The notes under the pieces were generated by a model. It did no database searches and was not told the origin of the DNA. It saw only the letters and a program-made list of their open reading frames with translations. Positions 6,777-15,439 of a stretch of 45,705 nt of DNA are shown piece after piece. The translations under genes were made by a program, and so were the position numbers. Positions within the stretch are counted from its first letter, which is position 1. Every line of letters begins with the position of its first letter. This DNA is from Chloroflexota bacterium. Its GTDB lineage: Bacteria > Chloroflexota > Limnocylindria > P2-11E. The stretch lies in assembly GCA_005889275.1 (NCBI GenBank), contig VBFI01000052.1, forward strand, positions 1-45,705. Direction: 5' to 3'.

Positions 6777-8141
6777 GTGCACGAGCCCGGCTCGATCTCG
6801 AGCCTCAGTCCGGTGGGTGCGCGTTCTGCGACGACCCCGCCGGCTGAAGTCGACGCACTGCGATCGCTGAACGCCGAGTACGTCCGGCAGCACCCCGAAG
6901 AGGTGGCGCGTTTCCTCGACGGCCGGTCGCCGCACGAGACCACGACGCTCCTCCTGCACGCGCCGCCCGCCGCGGCGGCACAGCTCGTCGAACGGCTGAA
7001 CCCCCGCGTCGGCGCCGAGGTGCTGCTCCTGCTGCCGCGCGAGGTCTCGCGTGCCGTGCTCAGCGAGATGAACCCGGCCCGCGCGGCGCCGGTCATAGTC
7101 AGCATGCCGCCCCAGGAGCGCGAAGAGCATCTGGGCGCGCTCGACTCGCGTATCGCGACGGCGATCCGTGAGGTCCTGAGCTATCCCGCGGATTCCGCGG
7201 GGGCATTGATGGATCCGCGGATCACCGCCTTCGCGCCCGAGACGACCGTCGAAGGGGCGCTTCAGAAGATGCGGACCTTCAAGGAGAAGGAGCTCGGCGC
7301 GATCTACCTCACGGATGCCCACGGACGCCTTGCCGGAACCGTCCCACTCGGTGAGATCGCGACGGCGCTCCCGCATATCCCGCTGAGCGAGCTGGTCCGC
7401 GGCAACGCCGCCGCCGTGTACGTGAACGCATCACGCCACGAGGTCGTCGAGTACTTCAACGAGCAGCGCGTCGCGACGCTCCCGGTGGTCGACGCGGAGC
7501 ATCGTCTCGTCGGGGTCATCCGCTACCGCGCGCTCGTCAGCGCGGCGGAGGCCGAGGCGAGCATGACGCTCCAGACGATGGTCGGCGTCAGCAAAGACGA
7601 GCGCGCCCTCTCGAAGGTCGCCTTCGCGATCCACCAGCGCCTGCCCTGGCTCGAGATCAATCTCGCGACGGTGTTCCTCGCGGCCCTCGTCGTCGGTCTC
7701 TTCGAGAACACCATCTCGCGCTACACCGCGCTCGCGGTGCTCCTGCCCGTCGTCTCTGGACAGACCGGCAACGCCGGCATGCAAGCCCTGGCCGTGACCA
7801 TGCGCGGCCTCGCACTCCGCGAGGTTCGGCCGGCGCAGTGGCCCAGGCTCATCGTGAAGGAGCTTGGCGTCGGCCTCCTGAACGGTTTCGCCATCGCGCT
7901 CACCACGATGCTCGGCGTGACCATCTGGAGCCACTCGTTCGGGCTCACCCTGGTCATCGGCCTGGCGATGCTCTTTTCGATGATGATCGCGGGTGTGGCG
8001 GGTGCGGGTGTGCCGCTCGTGCTCAAGGCGCTCGGCCAGGACCCCGCGCAGTCCTCGTCCATCGTGCTCACGACGGTGACCGACGTCGTCGGGTTCTCCA
8101 CCTTCCTCGGTCTCGCCACGATCTTCGCCGCGGCCCTGTGA
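6777..8141 (+). CDS. mgtE: Magnesium transporter MgtE
   Basis: MgtE is a homodimeric Mg2+ channel gated by intracellular Mg2+. The 454-residue product has the N domain (LNAEYVRQHPEEVARFLDGR...), two CBS domains (about 130-260, with MDPRITAFAPETTVEGAL and RHEVVEYFNEQRVATLPVVD), a connecting helix, and a five-helix pore domain starting near residue 285. The pore domain includes the conserved LLPVVSGQTGNAGMQALAV segment. The track start at 6618 is in the upstream gene; GTG 6777 is the first start after the LiaF-like stop. The stop overlaps the DUF2207 gene by GTGA. Confidence 0.95.
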   Translation: MHEPGSISSLSPVGARSATTPPAEVDALRSLNAEYVRQHPEEVARFLDGRSPHETTTLLLHAPPAAAAQLVERLNPRVGAEVLLLLPREVSRAVLSEMNPARAAPVIVSMPPQEREEHLGALDSRIATAIREVLSYPADSAGALMDPRITAFAPETTVEGALQKMRTFKEKELGAIYLTDAHGRLAGTVPLGEIATALPHIPLSELVRGNAAAVYVNASRHEVVEYFNEQRVATLPVVDAEHRLVGVIRYRALVSAAEAEASMTLQTMVGVSKDERALSKVAFAIHQRLPWLEINLATVFLAALVVGLFENTISRYTALAVLLPVVSGQTGNAGMQALAVTMRGLALREVRPAQWPRLIVKELGVGLLNGFAIALTTMLGVTIWSHSFGLTLVIGLAMLFSMMIAGVAGAGVPLVLKALGQDPAQSSSIVLTTVTDVVGFSTFLGLATIFAAAL

Positions 8142-9862
8142 CCTTCGCGCGAGCGCCGCTCGTCGCGACGATCGCGCTGGTCCTCGCTCTCGCACAGCCG
8201 ACGGCCGCGACCGCCGACGAGGGCTGGACCATCGAGCGGTTCGCGGCGGACATCACCATCCGGCCGGACGCGTCGCTCCATGTGGTGGAGACGATCGACG
8301 TGAACTTCGGCGGCCTGGAACGCCACGGGATCTTCCGCACCATCCCGGTGCGGTACAAGGTCGACGACACGCACGTACGCGTCTACCGGCTGAGCGTCAC
8401 GAGCGTCACGGACGCGACGGACCGAGCGGTCCCGTACGCGGCGACCGACCAGGGCGGCTACCGTGTCGTGAAGATCGGAGACGCGAACCGCCTCGTGAGC
8501 GGCCGCCAGACCTATCGCGTCACGTACGACCTCGCTGGCGCGCTGAACACGTTCTCCGACCGCGACGAGCTCTTCTGGAACGTGAACGGCCCGGATTGGC
8601 CGGTGCCGACGAGCGCGGTCACGGCGAGCGTGCACGCGAGCCAGCTCGGCCAGATCATCTGCTATGAGGGCGCCGCGGGATCTCGCGAGCCCTGCCGGTC
8701 GACGCCGTCTTCGACGTCTGCCCAATTCGCGACGGCGCGCCCGCTCGATCCCGGCGAGCAGCTCACCGTCGTCGCGGCCCTTCCGAAGGGCACAGTCGCC
8801 GAGCCCGCCCCGATCATCGAGCGGGACAGCGACAACCCGCTGACCTATTTCGAGCCGCAGCCCGCCTTCCTCGCGCTCGCGGTGCTCGTCCTCGTGGGCG
8901 GTCTCGCGTTCCTCTTCTGGCGCTGGTACGCCGCGGGCCGCGACCTCCGGGAGCGCGAAACGATCGTGCCGGAGTACGAGCCACCGGATTCGCTGCGGCC
9001 GGCCCAGCTCGGTCTCCTCCTCGACGAGAGCGCCGACACGAAGGACGTGACCGCGACGATCGTCGACCTCGCGGTCCGCGGTTATCTGGTCATCGGCGAG
9101 ATCCCGCAGCATGCCGTCTTCGCGACACGGGACTGGACGCTCACGAAGACCGCGAAGGTCGCGACCGACCTTCTTCCGTACGAGCGCATCGTGTACGACG
9201 GCCTCTTCGACGATCGCGAGTCGGTGAAGCTCTCGGAGCTGAAGCGGCACTTCGCGGAGACGCTGCAGAAGGCCGAGGGCGCCCTCTACCAGGACTCGGT
9301 CGCGCGCGGTTGGTTCGCGCGACGCCCCGACCGCACGCGCCTCGGCTATCTCGGCCTCGGGCTTCTCGGGATCGTCGCGGGTCTGGCGCTCGCCTTCGTT
9401 CTTGGCCGCGGTGTCGGCGCGGGTCTTGTCGGCCTGGCGGTCGTCCTCGTCGGAATCGTCGCTGTGCCGGTCGCGCGGATCATGCCCGCGAAGACGGCCG
9501 TCGGCGCCGAGCTCCTTCGCCGCACGCTGGGCTTTCGCAGGTACATGGACGTCGCCGAGAAGGATCGCGCCCGTTTCGCCGAGCGCGAGAACATCTTCTC
9601 CACCTACCTGCCGTTCGCGATCGTGTTCGGCTGCGTGGACCGCTGGGCGCGCGCCTTCGCGGGGATCGACACCGCGGCGCAGACCGCGGCATGGTATTCG
9701 GGGACCTCCGCGTTCAACGCGGCGCAGCTCTCGTCGTCACTGCAGGGCTTCTCGTCGGACCTCGGCTCGGCGATCGCGGCGACGGCGGGCTCGAGCGGTG
9801 GGAGCGGCTTCTCGGGCGGCGCCGGGGGCGGCGGCGGTGGCGGCGGCGGGGGAAGCTGGTGA
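8138..9862 (+). CDS. DUF2207 domain membrane protein
   Basis: A 574-residue membrane protein. A signal peptide (residues 1-27, ending ATA-DEGW) precedes the extracytoplasmic DUF2207 domain, recognisable from the pattern WTIERFAADITIRPDASLHVVETI and GIFRTIPVRY. One helix follows near 247-267 and two more near 410-450. The protein ends in a glycine-rich tail, GGGGGGGGGSW, which is characteristic of this family. The biochemical function of DUF2207 proteins is not established; they are common in Actinobacteria and Chloroflexota. The GTG at 8138 overlaps the mgtE stop, so it is probably translated from the mgtE mRNA. Confidence 0.88.
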   Translation: MTFARAPLVATIALVLALAQPTAATADEGWTIERFAADITIRPDASLHVVETIDVNFGGLERHGIFRTIPVRYKVDDTHVRVYRLSVTSVTDATDRAVPYAATDQGGYRVVKIGDANRLVSGRQTYRVTYDLAGALNTFSDRDELFWNVNGPDWPVPTSAVTASVHASQLGQIICYEGAAGSREPCRSTPSSTSAQFATARPLDPGEQLTVVAALPKGTVAEPAPIIERDSDNPLTYFEPQPAFLALAVLVLVGGLAFLFWRWYAAGRDLRERETIVPEYEPPDSLRPAQLGLLLDESADTKDVTATIVDLAVRGYLVIGEIPQHAVFATRDWTLTKTAKVATDLLPYERIVYDGLFDDRESVKLSELKRHFAETLQKAEGALYQDSVARGWFARRPDRTRLGYLGLGLLGIVAGLALAFVLGRGVGAGLVGLAVVLVGIVAVPVARIMPAKTAVGAELLRRTLGFRRYMDVAEKDRARFAERENIFSTYLPFAIVFGCVDRWARAFAGIDTAAQTAAWYSGTSAFNAAQLSSSLQGFSSDLGSAIAATAGSSGGSGFSGGAGGGGGGGGGGSW

Positions 9863-9892
9863 GCGGCGGCCGCTATCCTTGTCGGGTCGCGC

Positions 9893-9966
9893 GGGCTGTT
9901 GGCTCAGCCGGTTAGAGCGCTGCGTTCACATCGCAGAGGTCGCTGGTTCGAATCCAGCACAGCCCA
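9893..9966 (+). tRNA. tRNA-Val (anticodon CAC)
   Basis: The cloverleaf folds by eye: acceptor GGGCTGT/ACAGCCC with discriminator A, D arm GCTC...GAGC, anticodon stem CTGCG/CGCAG with loop TTCACAT (anticodon CAC, reading GTG), and T arm GCTGG-TTCGAAT-CCAGC. CCA is not encoded in full (ACC follows). A TATCCT hexamer 13 bases upstream is a plausible -10. Confidence 0.95.
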
Positions 9967-10005
9967 CCGAGACCGCTTCGCGGAGCTCTCACCCGCGCGT
10001 CTTGC

Positions 10006-10320
10006 TCAGGCCGGACGCTCCACGACGTTCAGGATGAGCCCGCTCGCGACGAGTAGCGCGAGGGCGATGGCAACGACGACGGCGATCCGCCGGAAGTCGC
10101 GCAGCACGTATGCGCGCTCCGAGGCGGCGGCGCGCTCCAGGCCCTGCGAGGGCGCTCCGACCGCTCGGGCGGTGCCGCCCCGGGCCCCGTAGCGCACGCG
10201 GGACGCGGCGGGACGGGCGGGCTCCTTCTCGTAAGGCGTCGCGACGCGGGGCGCGGACGCACGACGAGAAGCCTCGACCGAGCGGCGCGAGCGCGAGCGA
10301 ACGCGGTGCTTCTTGGCCAC
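10006..10320 (-). CDS. Small basic single-pass membrane protein, unknown
   Basis: The product of about 104 residues has a strongly basic N-terminal half (KKHRVRSRSRRSVEASRR), an arginine-rich middle and one C-terminal transmembrane helix (IAVVVAIALALLVASGLIL), ending NVVERPA. This suggests a tail-anchored protein with a cytosolic basic domain that could touch nucleic acid or phospholipid headgroups; that is inference. The longer track ORF (10006-10665) runs back through the DUF4446 gene; GTG 10320 begins at the divergent promoter region. No family was recognised. Confidence 0.6.
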   Translation of the reverse strand: MAKKHRVRSRSRRSVEASRRASAPRVATPYEKEPARPAASRVRYGARGGTARAVGAPSQGLERAAASERAYVLRDFRRIAVVVAIALALLVASGLILNVVERPA

Positions 10321-10346
10321 GGGAATAGAGAGGATAGCGGACCTTT

Positions 10347-10352
10347 TATGCT
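10347..10352 (+). promoter_or_regulatory. -10-like hexamer TATGCT before the DUF4446 gene
   Basis: TATGCT ends eight bases before the ATG at 10361 and no Shine-Dalgarno is present. It lies in the 40-base divergent gap with the minus-strand gene at 10320. Confidence 0.45.
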
Positions 10353-10360
10353 CCGCCGCG

Positions 10361-10855
10361 ATGCCGCTCGACGAAGGGACGCTTTCGCTCGTGGTCGTCG
10401 CGCTCGCGGCCGCGGTCGTCCTCCTCGTCGTGTGGGTCGCCTGGCTGCAACGCTCCGAGGCGGTGCTGCGGCGCCGTCTGCGGCGGCTCATCGGCGACGC
10501 CGAGGGGACCGGCTTCGACGAGGTCCTGGATCGGCAGCTGCGCCGCCTCGACGAGGTCGCCGGACGCGTCGACGCGCTCAACAAGCTGCACCACGACCTC
10601 GAGAACCTGACCCAGCGGAGCATCCAGAAGGTCGGCGTCGTGCGCTTCAACCCGTTCGCTGACACCGGCGGCGATCAGTCGTTCGCGATCGCGCTGCTCG
10701 ACGCCGAGGGGAACGGCCTCGTCCTCTCGAGTCTCCACGGCCGGACCGACACACGGATCTTCGCGAAGCAGGTGCAGAGCGGGCGTTCGCGCCACCAGCT
10801 CTCCGACGAGGAGCAGGACGCGATCCGGCGCGCGCTCGCACCGGCTGGGGCGTGA
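10361..10855 (+). CDS. DUF4446 family protein
   Basis: A 164-residue protein with an N-terminal transmembrane helix (residues 7-28) followed by a helical, coiled-coil-like cytosolic segment (LRRRLRRLIGD...LDEVLDRQLRRLDEVAGRVDAL). The conserved DUF4446 core follows: IQKVGVVRFNPFADTGGDQSFAIALLDAEGNGLVLSS, then R-x-DTRIFAK and a C-terminal SDEEQDAIRRAL. The function of the family is unknown. ATG 10361 (MPLDEGT) is preferred to the track start, which lies inside the minus-strand gene. The stop overlaps the lipid kinase gene by GTGA. Confidence 0.88.
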   Translation: MPLDEGTLSLVVVALAAAVVLLVVWVAWLQRSEAVLRRRLRRLIGDAEGTGFDEVLDRQLRRLDEVAGRVDALNKLHHDLENLTQRSIQKVGVVRFNPFADTGGDQSFAIALLDAEGNGLVLSSLHGRTDTRIFAKQVQSGRSRHQLSDEEQDAIRRALAPAGA

Positions 10856-11751
10856 CCGAGGCGAGCTCGTTCGCGGACGACCGCGCGCTCGCGATCGTGA
10901 ACCCGATCGCCGGCAAGGGCGCCGGCGAGCGCCTCGCGAAACGGATGGCCGCCGACTTCAGGGCCCAGGGCGTCCGCGTCGACATCGTCCGCACGCCCGC
11001 GCCGGACGAGGCCGCGCGGCTCGCCCGCGAGGCCGCGGCCGACGGCTACCGGTTCATCGTCTCGGCGGGCGGGGACGGAACGGCGAACGAGATCGCCAAC
11101 GGGATCGTGGGAAGCGGCGCGGTCCTCGCGCTCTACCCGATCGGGTCGGGGAACGACTTCGCGCGCGCGCTCGGCTACCCGCGCCGCCCGCGCGACGTTG
11201 TCGGCTTCCTCCGGAGCGCCCGCCGCCGCTCCATCGACGTGGGCGAGATGAATGGCCGGATCTTCGTGAACGCCGCGGGCGTCGGCATCGACGGACACGT
11301 CGCGGCGCGGGTCACGGCGACGAGCCGGATCGTCGGCGAGACGCTTGGCTACTTCACCGGCGCCCTCGTAGGGATCGCGACGTACCGGCCCCGGCCGATG
11401 CGCGTCCTCATCGACGGCGAGCTCATCAGCGGGCGATTCCTGAGCGTCGTCGCGGCGAACGGCACGCACTTCGGTTCGGGGATGCGCATCGCGCCGCAGG
11501 CGTCGCTCGACGACGGGCAGCTCGACGTCGTCCTCGCCGGAGACCTCTCCCCGTGGGCATCGATGGTCGCGCTCGGCAAGATCTACTTCGGGACCCACAT
11601 CGACGGCAAGACGATCATCCTGAAGCGAGCGCGCGCCGTCGAGATCGAGCTCGAGCGGCCGCTCGCGGCGCAGCTCGATGGTGAGGTCACCACGGTGCCG
11701 CATCTTTCGATCCGTGTGCGCCCGCGCGCCCTCGAGGTGCTCGCGCGATGA
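10852..11751 (+). CDS. Diacylglycerol kinase family lipid kinase (YegS/DagK type)
   Basis: A 299-residue soluble lipid kinase with the DAGK catalytic pattern: IVNPIAGKGAGE (nucleotide-binding start), VSAGGDGTANEIANG (GGDGT motif) and YPIGSGNDFARALG. It ends with the beta-domain sequence DGQLDVVLAGD...LDGEVTTVPHLSIRV. Such enzymes phosphorylate diacylglycerol, recycling lipid head groups; related sphingosine or undecaprenol substrates cannot be excluded. It is coupled to DUF4446 upstream by GTGA and to selA downstream by ATGA, although selA has no functional link. Confidence 0.9.
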   Translation: MTEASSFADDRALAIVNPIAGKGAGERLAKRMAADFRAQGVRVDIVRTPAPDEAARLAREAAADGYRFIVSAGGDGTANEIANGIVGSGAVLALYPIGSGNDFARALGYPRRPRDVVGFLRSARRRSIDVGEMNGRIFVNAAGVGIDGHVAARVTATSRIVGETLGYFTGALVGIATYRPRPMRVLIDGELISGRFLSVVAANGTHFGSGMRIAPQASLDDGQLDVVLAGDLSPWASMVALGKIYFGTHIDGKTIILKRARAVEIELERPLAAQLDGEVTTVPHLSIRVRPRALEVLAR

Positions 11752-13157
11752 AGCGCGTCGATCCCCGCCGCCAGCTCCCCTCGGTCGACGCGGTGCTGCG
11801 CGCCGCGAGGCCGCCCGACGCCGATCGCGAGCGGTTCGCCCGCGCCGCGCGCGACGTCCTCGCGCGGGCGCGCGAGTCGGGCGCCACCGGCGACGCCGCC
11901 GCCTTCGCCGCCGAGGCCCGCGCGCTCCTCGACGAACGCGCTCGCCGCACGCTCCGCCGTGTCCTCAACGCGACCGGCGTGATCCTCCAGACGAACCTCG
12001 GCCGAGCGCCGCTCTCGGCGCGCGCCCTCGCCGCGATCGCCGAGGCCGCGGGCGCGGTGAGCGTGGAGTTCGACCTTGCCGCCGGGAAGCGCGGCGAGCG
12101 GCACGGCCACGCGGCGCGACTGCTCGCCGATCTCGCCGGCGCCGAGGATGCCTGCGTCGTGAACAACAACGCCGCCGCCGTGCTGCTCGCGCTCGCGGCA
12201 CTCGCGACCCGCAAGGAGGTCATCGTCGCGCGAGGCGAGCTCGTCGAGATCGGCGGTGGCTTCCGCATTCCCGACGTCCTGCGGCGGTCCGGAGCGAAGC
12301 TCGTCGAGGTCGGCACGACGAACCGCACGTACGCGCGCGACTACGCCGCGGCTATCACCGAGCGGACTGGCGCGATCCTTCGCGTGCACGCGAGCAACTT
12401 CAAGCTGACCGGCTTCGTCGCGCGGGCCGACGGCCGCGACCTCGCCGCCCTCGCGCGCGAGCACAACGTCGCGTACATCAACGATCTCGGCAGCGGCACG
12501 TTCCTCGACACCGCGAAGTACGGTCTTCCGCCGGAGGAGACGGTCGCCGGCGCGGTTGGGGAAGGCGCCGACGTCGTCACCTTCAGCGGCGACAAGCTGC
12601 TCGGCGGGCCCCAGGCCGGGCTCTGCGTCGGCCGCGCGTCGCCGATCGCGGCGATCCGCGCGCATCCGCTCATGCGTGCGCTCCGCCCGGACAAGCTGAC
12701 CCTGGCCGGGCTCATCGCCACGCTCGAGGTCTACCGGGACGGGACCGCGGAGACCGAGCTCCCGGTCTGGCGGATGATCGCCGCCGCGCCGCGCGCGCTT
12801 GCCGATCGCGCGCGTGCGGTCGCGGATCGCCTTTCCGCCGCGGGGGTGCGGGCGGAGGTGATCGAGACGCGCTCGGCCGTCGGCGGCGGCTCGCTCCCCG
12901 ACGAGACCCAGCCCTCGTTCGCGGTCGCGCTGTCGGGGCCGCACGTCACGCGTCTGGCGGCCGCGCTTCGCCGCGCCGATCCGCCGGTGATCGCGCGGAT
13001 CGTCGACGAGCGGGTCGCGCTCGACCTGCGGAGCGTCCTGCCGGAGGATGATGAGCTGCTGGCGCGCGCGGTCGAGACCGCGCTCGAAGAAGGGGGAGCA
13101 GATGGATCTTCGGAGCACCCGGACCGACCGAGCCCCGGCGCCGGTCGGTCCGTATAG
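11748..13157 (+). CDS. selA: L-seryl-tRNA(Sec) selenium transferase SelA
   Basis: SelA is a PLP enzyme that converts Ser-tRNA(Sec) to Sec-tRNA(Sec) with selenophosphate. The 469-residue product has the N-terminal helical domain starting RRQLPSVDAVL, the core sequence LNATGVILQTNLGRAPLS, the VNNNAAAVLLAL segment, the GGGFRIPDV loop and FSGDKLLGGPQAG with the PLP lysine. The C terminus overlaps ridA by 56 bases, so its last 20 or so residues are encoded in DNA shared with another frame. With selB close by this shows UGA is read as selenocysteine in this organism. selC and selD are not in the window. Confidence 0.96.
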   Translation: MKRVDPRRQLPSVDAVLRAARPPDADRERFARAARDVLARARESGATGDAAAFAAEARALLDERARRTLRRVLNATGVILQTNLGRAPLSARALAAIAEAAGAVSVEFDLAAGKRGERHGHAARLLADLAGAEDACVVNNNAAAVLLALAALATRKEVIVARGELVEIGGGFRIPDVLRRSGAKLVEVGTTNRTYARDYAAAITERTGAILRVHASNFKLTGFVARADGRDLAALAREHNVAYINDLGSGTFLDTAKYGLPPEETVAGAVGEGADVVTFSGDKLLGGPQAGLCVGRASPIAAIRAHPLMRALRPDKLTLAGLIATLEVYRDGTAETELPVWRMIAAAPRALADRARAVADRLSAAGVRAEVIETRSAVGGGSLPDETQPSFAVALSGPHVTRLAAALRRADPPVIARIVDERVALDLRSVLPEDDELLARAVETALEEGGADGSSEHPDRPSPGAGRSV

Positions 13158-13488
13158 CCAGGCGATCGTCGCCGGGGACTTTGTGTTCTGCGCGGGGCAG
13201 ATCGCGCTCGATCCCGCGACCGGGCAGCTCGCGGGAGGCGAGGACGTACGCGCTCAGACCCGTCGCGTGCTCGACAGCCTCGCGGCCGTCCTCGTGGAGT
13301 CGGGCTCCGGCCTCGATCGGGTCACGAAGACGACGGTCTTCCTCACCGATCTCGGCGACTTCGCCGCCATGAACGAGGTGTACGGGGAGCGCTTCGGATC
13401 CCATCGGCCGGCCCGGTCGACGGTCCCGGTGGCGGCGCTGCCCCGCGGCGCGAAGGTGGAGATCGAGTGCATCGCGGTGCGTCGCTAG
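13102..13488 (+). CDS. ridA: RidA family enamine/imine deaminase
   Basis: RidA proteins hydrolyse reactive enamines and imines such as 2-aminoacrylate made by PLP enzymes. The 128-residue product has the family pattern APAPVGPYSQAI near the N terminus, FCAGQIALDPATG, VTKTTVFLTD and the active-site region RSTVPVAALPRGAKVEIE with the key arginine. ATG 13102 follows AAGGGGGAG and gives a normal family length; the track start at 13048 is too long. It overlaps the end of selA by 56 bases and lies between selA and selB. A link to dehydroalanine-type chemistry of SelA is a tempting inference. Confidence 0.92.
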   Translation: MDLRSTRTDRAPAPVGPYSQAIVAGDFVFCAGQIALDPATGQLAGGEDVRAQTRRVLDSLAAVLVESGSGLDRVTKTTVFLTDLGDFAAMNEVYGERFGSHRPARSTVPVAALPRGAKVEIECIAVRR

Positions 13489-13501
13489 CCGGCCACGGCC
13501 G

Positions 13502-15439
13502 GTGACCGAAGCCGGTCCCGTTCGCGTCGTCGCGACCGCGGGCCACGTCGATCATGGGAAGTCGACGCTCATCACCGCGCTCACCGGCATCGACCCCGAT
13601 CGCCTCCGCGAGGAGCGCGAGCGCGGGATGACGATCGACCTCGGATTCGCGTGGTTCGTTCTCCCGGGCGGCGCGGACGTGGGCATCGTCGATGTCCCGG
13701 GACATCAGGACTTCATCCGCAACATGCTCGCGGGGGTCGGCTCGGTGGACGCGGTCCTGCTCGTCGTCGCGCTCGACGAAGGCGTCATGCCGCAGACGCG
13801 CGAGCACCTCGCGATCCTGCGAATCCTCGGCGTCGAGCGCGGGGTCGTGGCCCTCACGAAGCGCGACCTCGTTGACGACGAATGGGCCGCGCTGGCTCGC
13901 GCGGACGTGGCCGCGACCCTCGCCGACACGCCGTTCGGGGCGGCGCCGCTCGTCGAAGTGTCGGCGACGTCGCGCCGCGGCCTCGACGACCTGAGCCGTG
14001 CGCTCTCGGACGTGCTCGCCCTCGCGCCGCCGCGACGCGACATCGGCCGGCCGCGGCTGCCCGTCGACCGCGCGTTCACGCTCGCGGGGTTCGGCACGGT
14101 CGTCACCGGGACCCTCGTCGAAGGGACCCTCGCCCTGGGGGACGAGGTCGCGATCTACCCATCCGGCAGGCGCGCGCGGATCCGCGGGGTCCAAACGCAC
14201 AAGCGCGGTCTCGCCCTCGCCCGTCCGGGGAGCCGCGTCGCGCTGAACCTGACTGGCGTCGACAAGGACGATCTCGCACGGGGCATGGTCGTCGCGCATC
14301 CCGGGGCGCTCGCGCCGACCTCGGTCATCGCGGCGCGCGTCTCGCTGCTCCCGGCGGCGTCGGGTCCGCTCGCACACGACGAGGCCGTGAAGGTGCACCT
14401 CGGCACCGCCGAGGTGATGGCCCGTGTCTCGCTGCTCGAGGGCACGACTCTCGACCCCGGCGCCACCGGCTGGGCGCAGCTTCGGCTCGCGGAGCCGGTC
14501 GCCGCGGCGGTGGGCGACCGCTTCGTCATCCGCCGGCCGTCGCCGCCCGAGACCCTCGGCGGTGGCGCGATCGCGGACATCTCCGGCGAGCGGGTCCGCC
14601 GGCGCCGCGATGCGGTCGACGCGCTCGAACGCCGCGCGGCACCGACACCGGAGTCGCGTCTTCTCGCCACGCTCGACCTGCCCCGGGGCGCGGAGGAAGC
14701 GGCGACCCGGAGCGGACTCTCCGACACCGAGCGCGACGCCGCGATCGCGGTGCTCCTCAGCGACGGCCGCGCGGTCCGCCTCGGCGACGCGCTCGTCGGT
14801 CGCGAGGGCTACGAGGCGCTCGCGACTCGGCTCGAGCGTGGCCTCGCCGCTGCGCACCGCAAGGCGCCGCTCCGTGCGGGCCTCGCCCGCGAGGAGATGC
14901 GGAGCGCGCTCGGCCTACCACCGAAGCGGTTCAACGGCCTGGTCGGGGAGCTCGCGCGTGAGGGTCGGGTCGTCGAGCGTGGCACCGCGCTCGCGCTTCC
15001 CGGGCACGTCGTCAGCCTGAGCCCGGCCCAGGAGGCGGCCTGGTCGCGCGCGCGCGCGGCGCTCGGCCGTGATCCGCTGCAGCCACCGTCGCCCGCGGTG
15101 CTCGAGGCGGACTTCGGCATCGATCGTGAGCTCGTCGCGGCGCTCGCGGAGCGCGGCGATCTCGTGCGGATCGGGACCGAGGCCGTCTTTCTGCCGGAGG
15201 CGGTCGCGGACTTCGCCGAAAAGGTGATCGTCGAGATGGCCGCCGTCGGGCGGGTCACCGTCGCGAGGGCGCGCGATCTTGGCGGCTCGAGCCGGAAGCA
15301 CGTCCTCCCGCTGCTGCAGTTCCTCGATGACCAGGGAGTCACACGGCGCAGCGGCGACGACCGCGTCCTGGTCGTGTCGGCGGAGCAGGCGCGCGAGCGC
15401 ATCGCTACGCTCACGCGTCGGAAAGAGGTGGCTCGATGA
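13502..15439 (+). CDS. selB: Selenocysteine-specific elongation factor SelB
   Basis: SelB is the GTPase that delivers Sec-tRNA(Sec) to UGA codons at a SECIS hairpin. The 645-residue product has the G1 motif [10 protein letters not shown]2/G3 region [11 protein letters not shown] and DVPGHQDFI, and G4 TKRD. EF-Tu-like domains 2 and 3 follow ([18 protein letters not shown]). The C-terminal winged-helix repeats bind the SECIS, ending with the [32 protein letters not shown] segment. GTG start 13 bases after ridA. The stop overlaps the start of pepA by ATGA. Confidence 0.97.
   Translation: MTEAGPVRVVATAGHVDHGKSTLITALTGIDPDRLREERERGMTIDLGFAWFVLPGGADVGIVDVPGHQDFIRNMLAGVGSVDAVLLVVALDEGVMPQTREHLAILRILGVERGVVALTKRDLVDDEWAALARADVAATLADTPFGAAPLVEVSATSRRGLDDLSRALSDVLALAPPRRDIGRPRLPVDRAFTLAGFGTVVTGTLVEGTLALGDEVAIYPSGRRARIRGVQTHKRGLALARPGSRVALNLTGVDKDDLARGMVVAHPGALAPTSVIAARVSLLPAASGPLAHDEAVKVHLGTAEVMARVSLLEGTTLDPGATGWAQLRLAEPVAAAVGDRFVIRRPSPPETLGGGAIADISGERVRRRRDAVDALERRAAPTPESRLLATLDLPRGAEEAATRSGLSDTERDAAIAVLLSDGRAVRLGDALVGREGYEALATRLERGLAAAHRKAPLRAGLAREEMRSALGLPPKRFNGLVGELAREGRVVERGTALALPGHVVSLSPAQEAAWSRARAALGRDPLQPPSPAVLEADFGIDRELVAALAERGDLVRIGTEAVFLPEAVADFAEKVIVEMAAVGRVTVARARDLGGSSRKHVLPLLQFLDDQGVTRRSGDDRVLVVSAEQARERIATLTRRKEVAR

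Noticed and set aside
13343-14857. Minus-strand ORF of 504 codons opposite selB
   Set aside because: Shadow of selB; high-GC codon bias makes long antisense ORFs common. The real motifs are on the plus strand.
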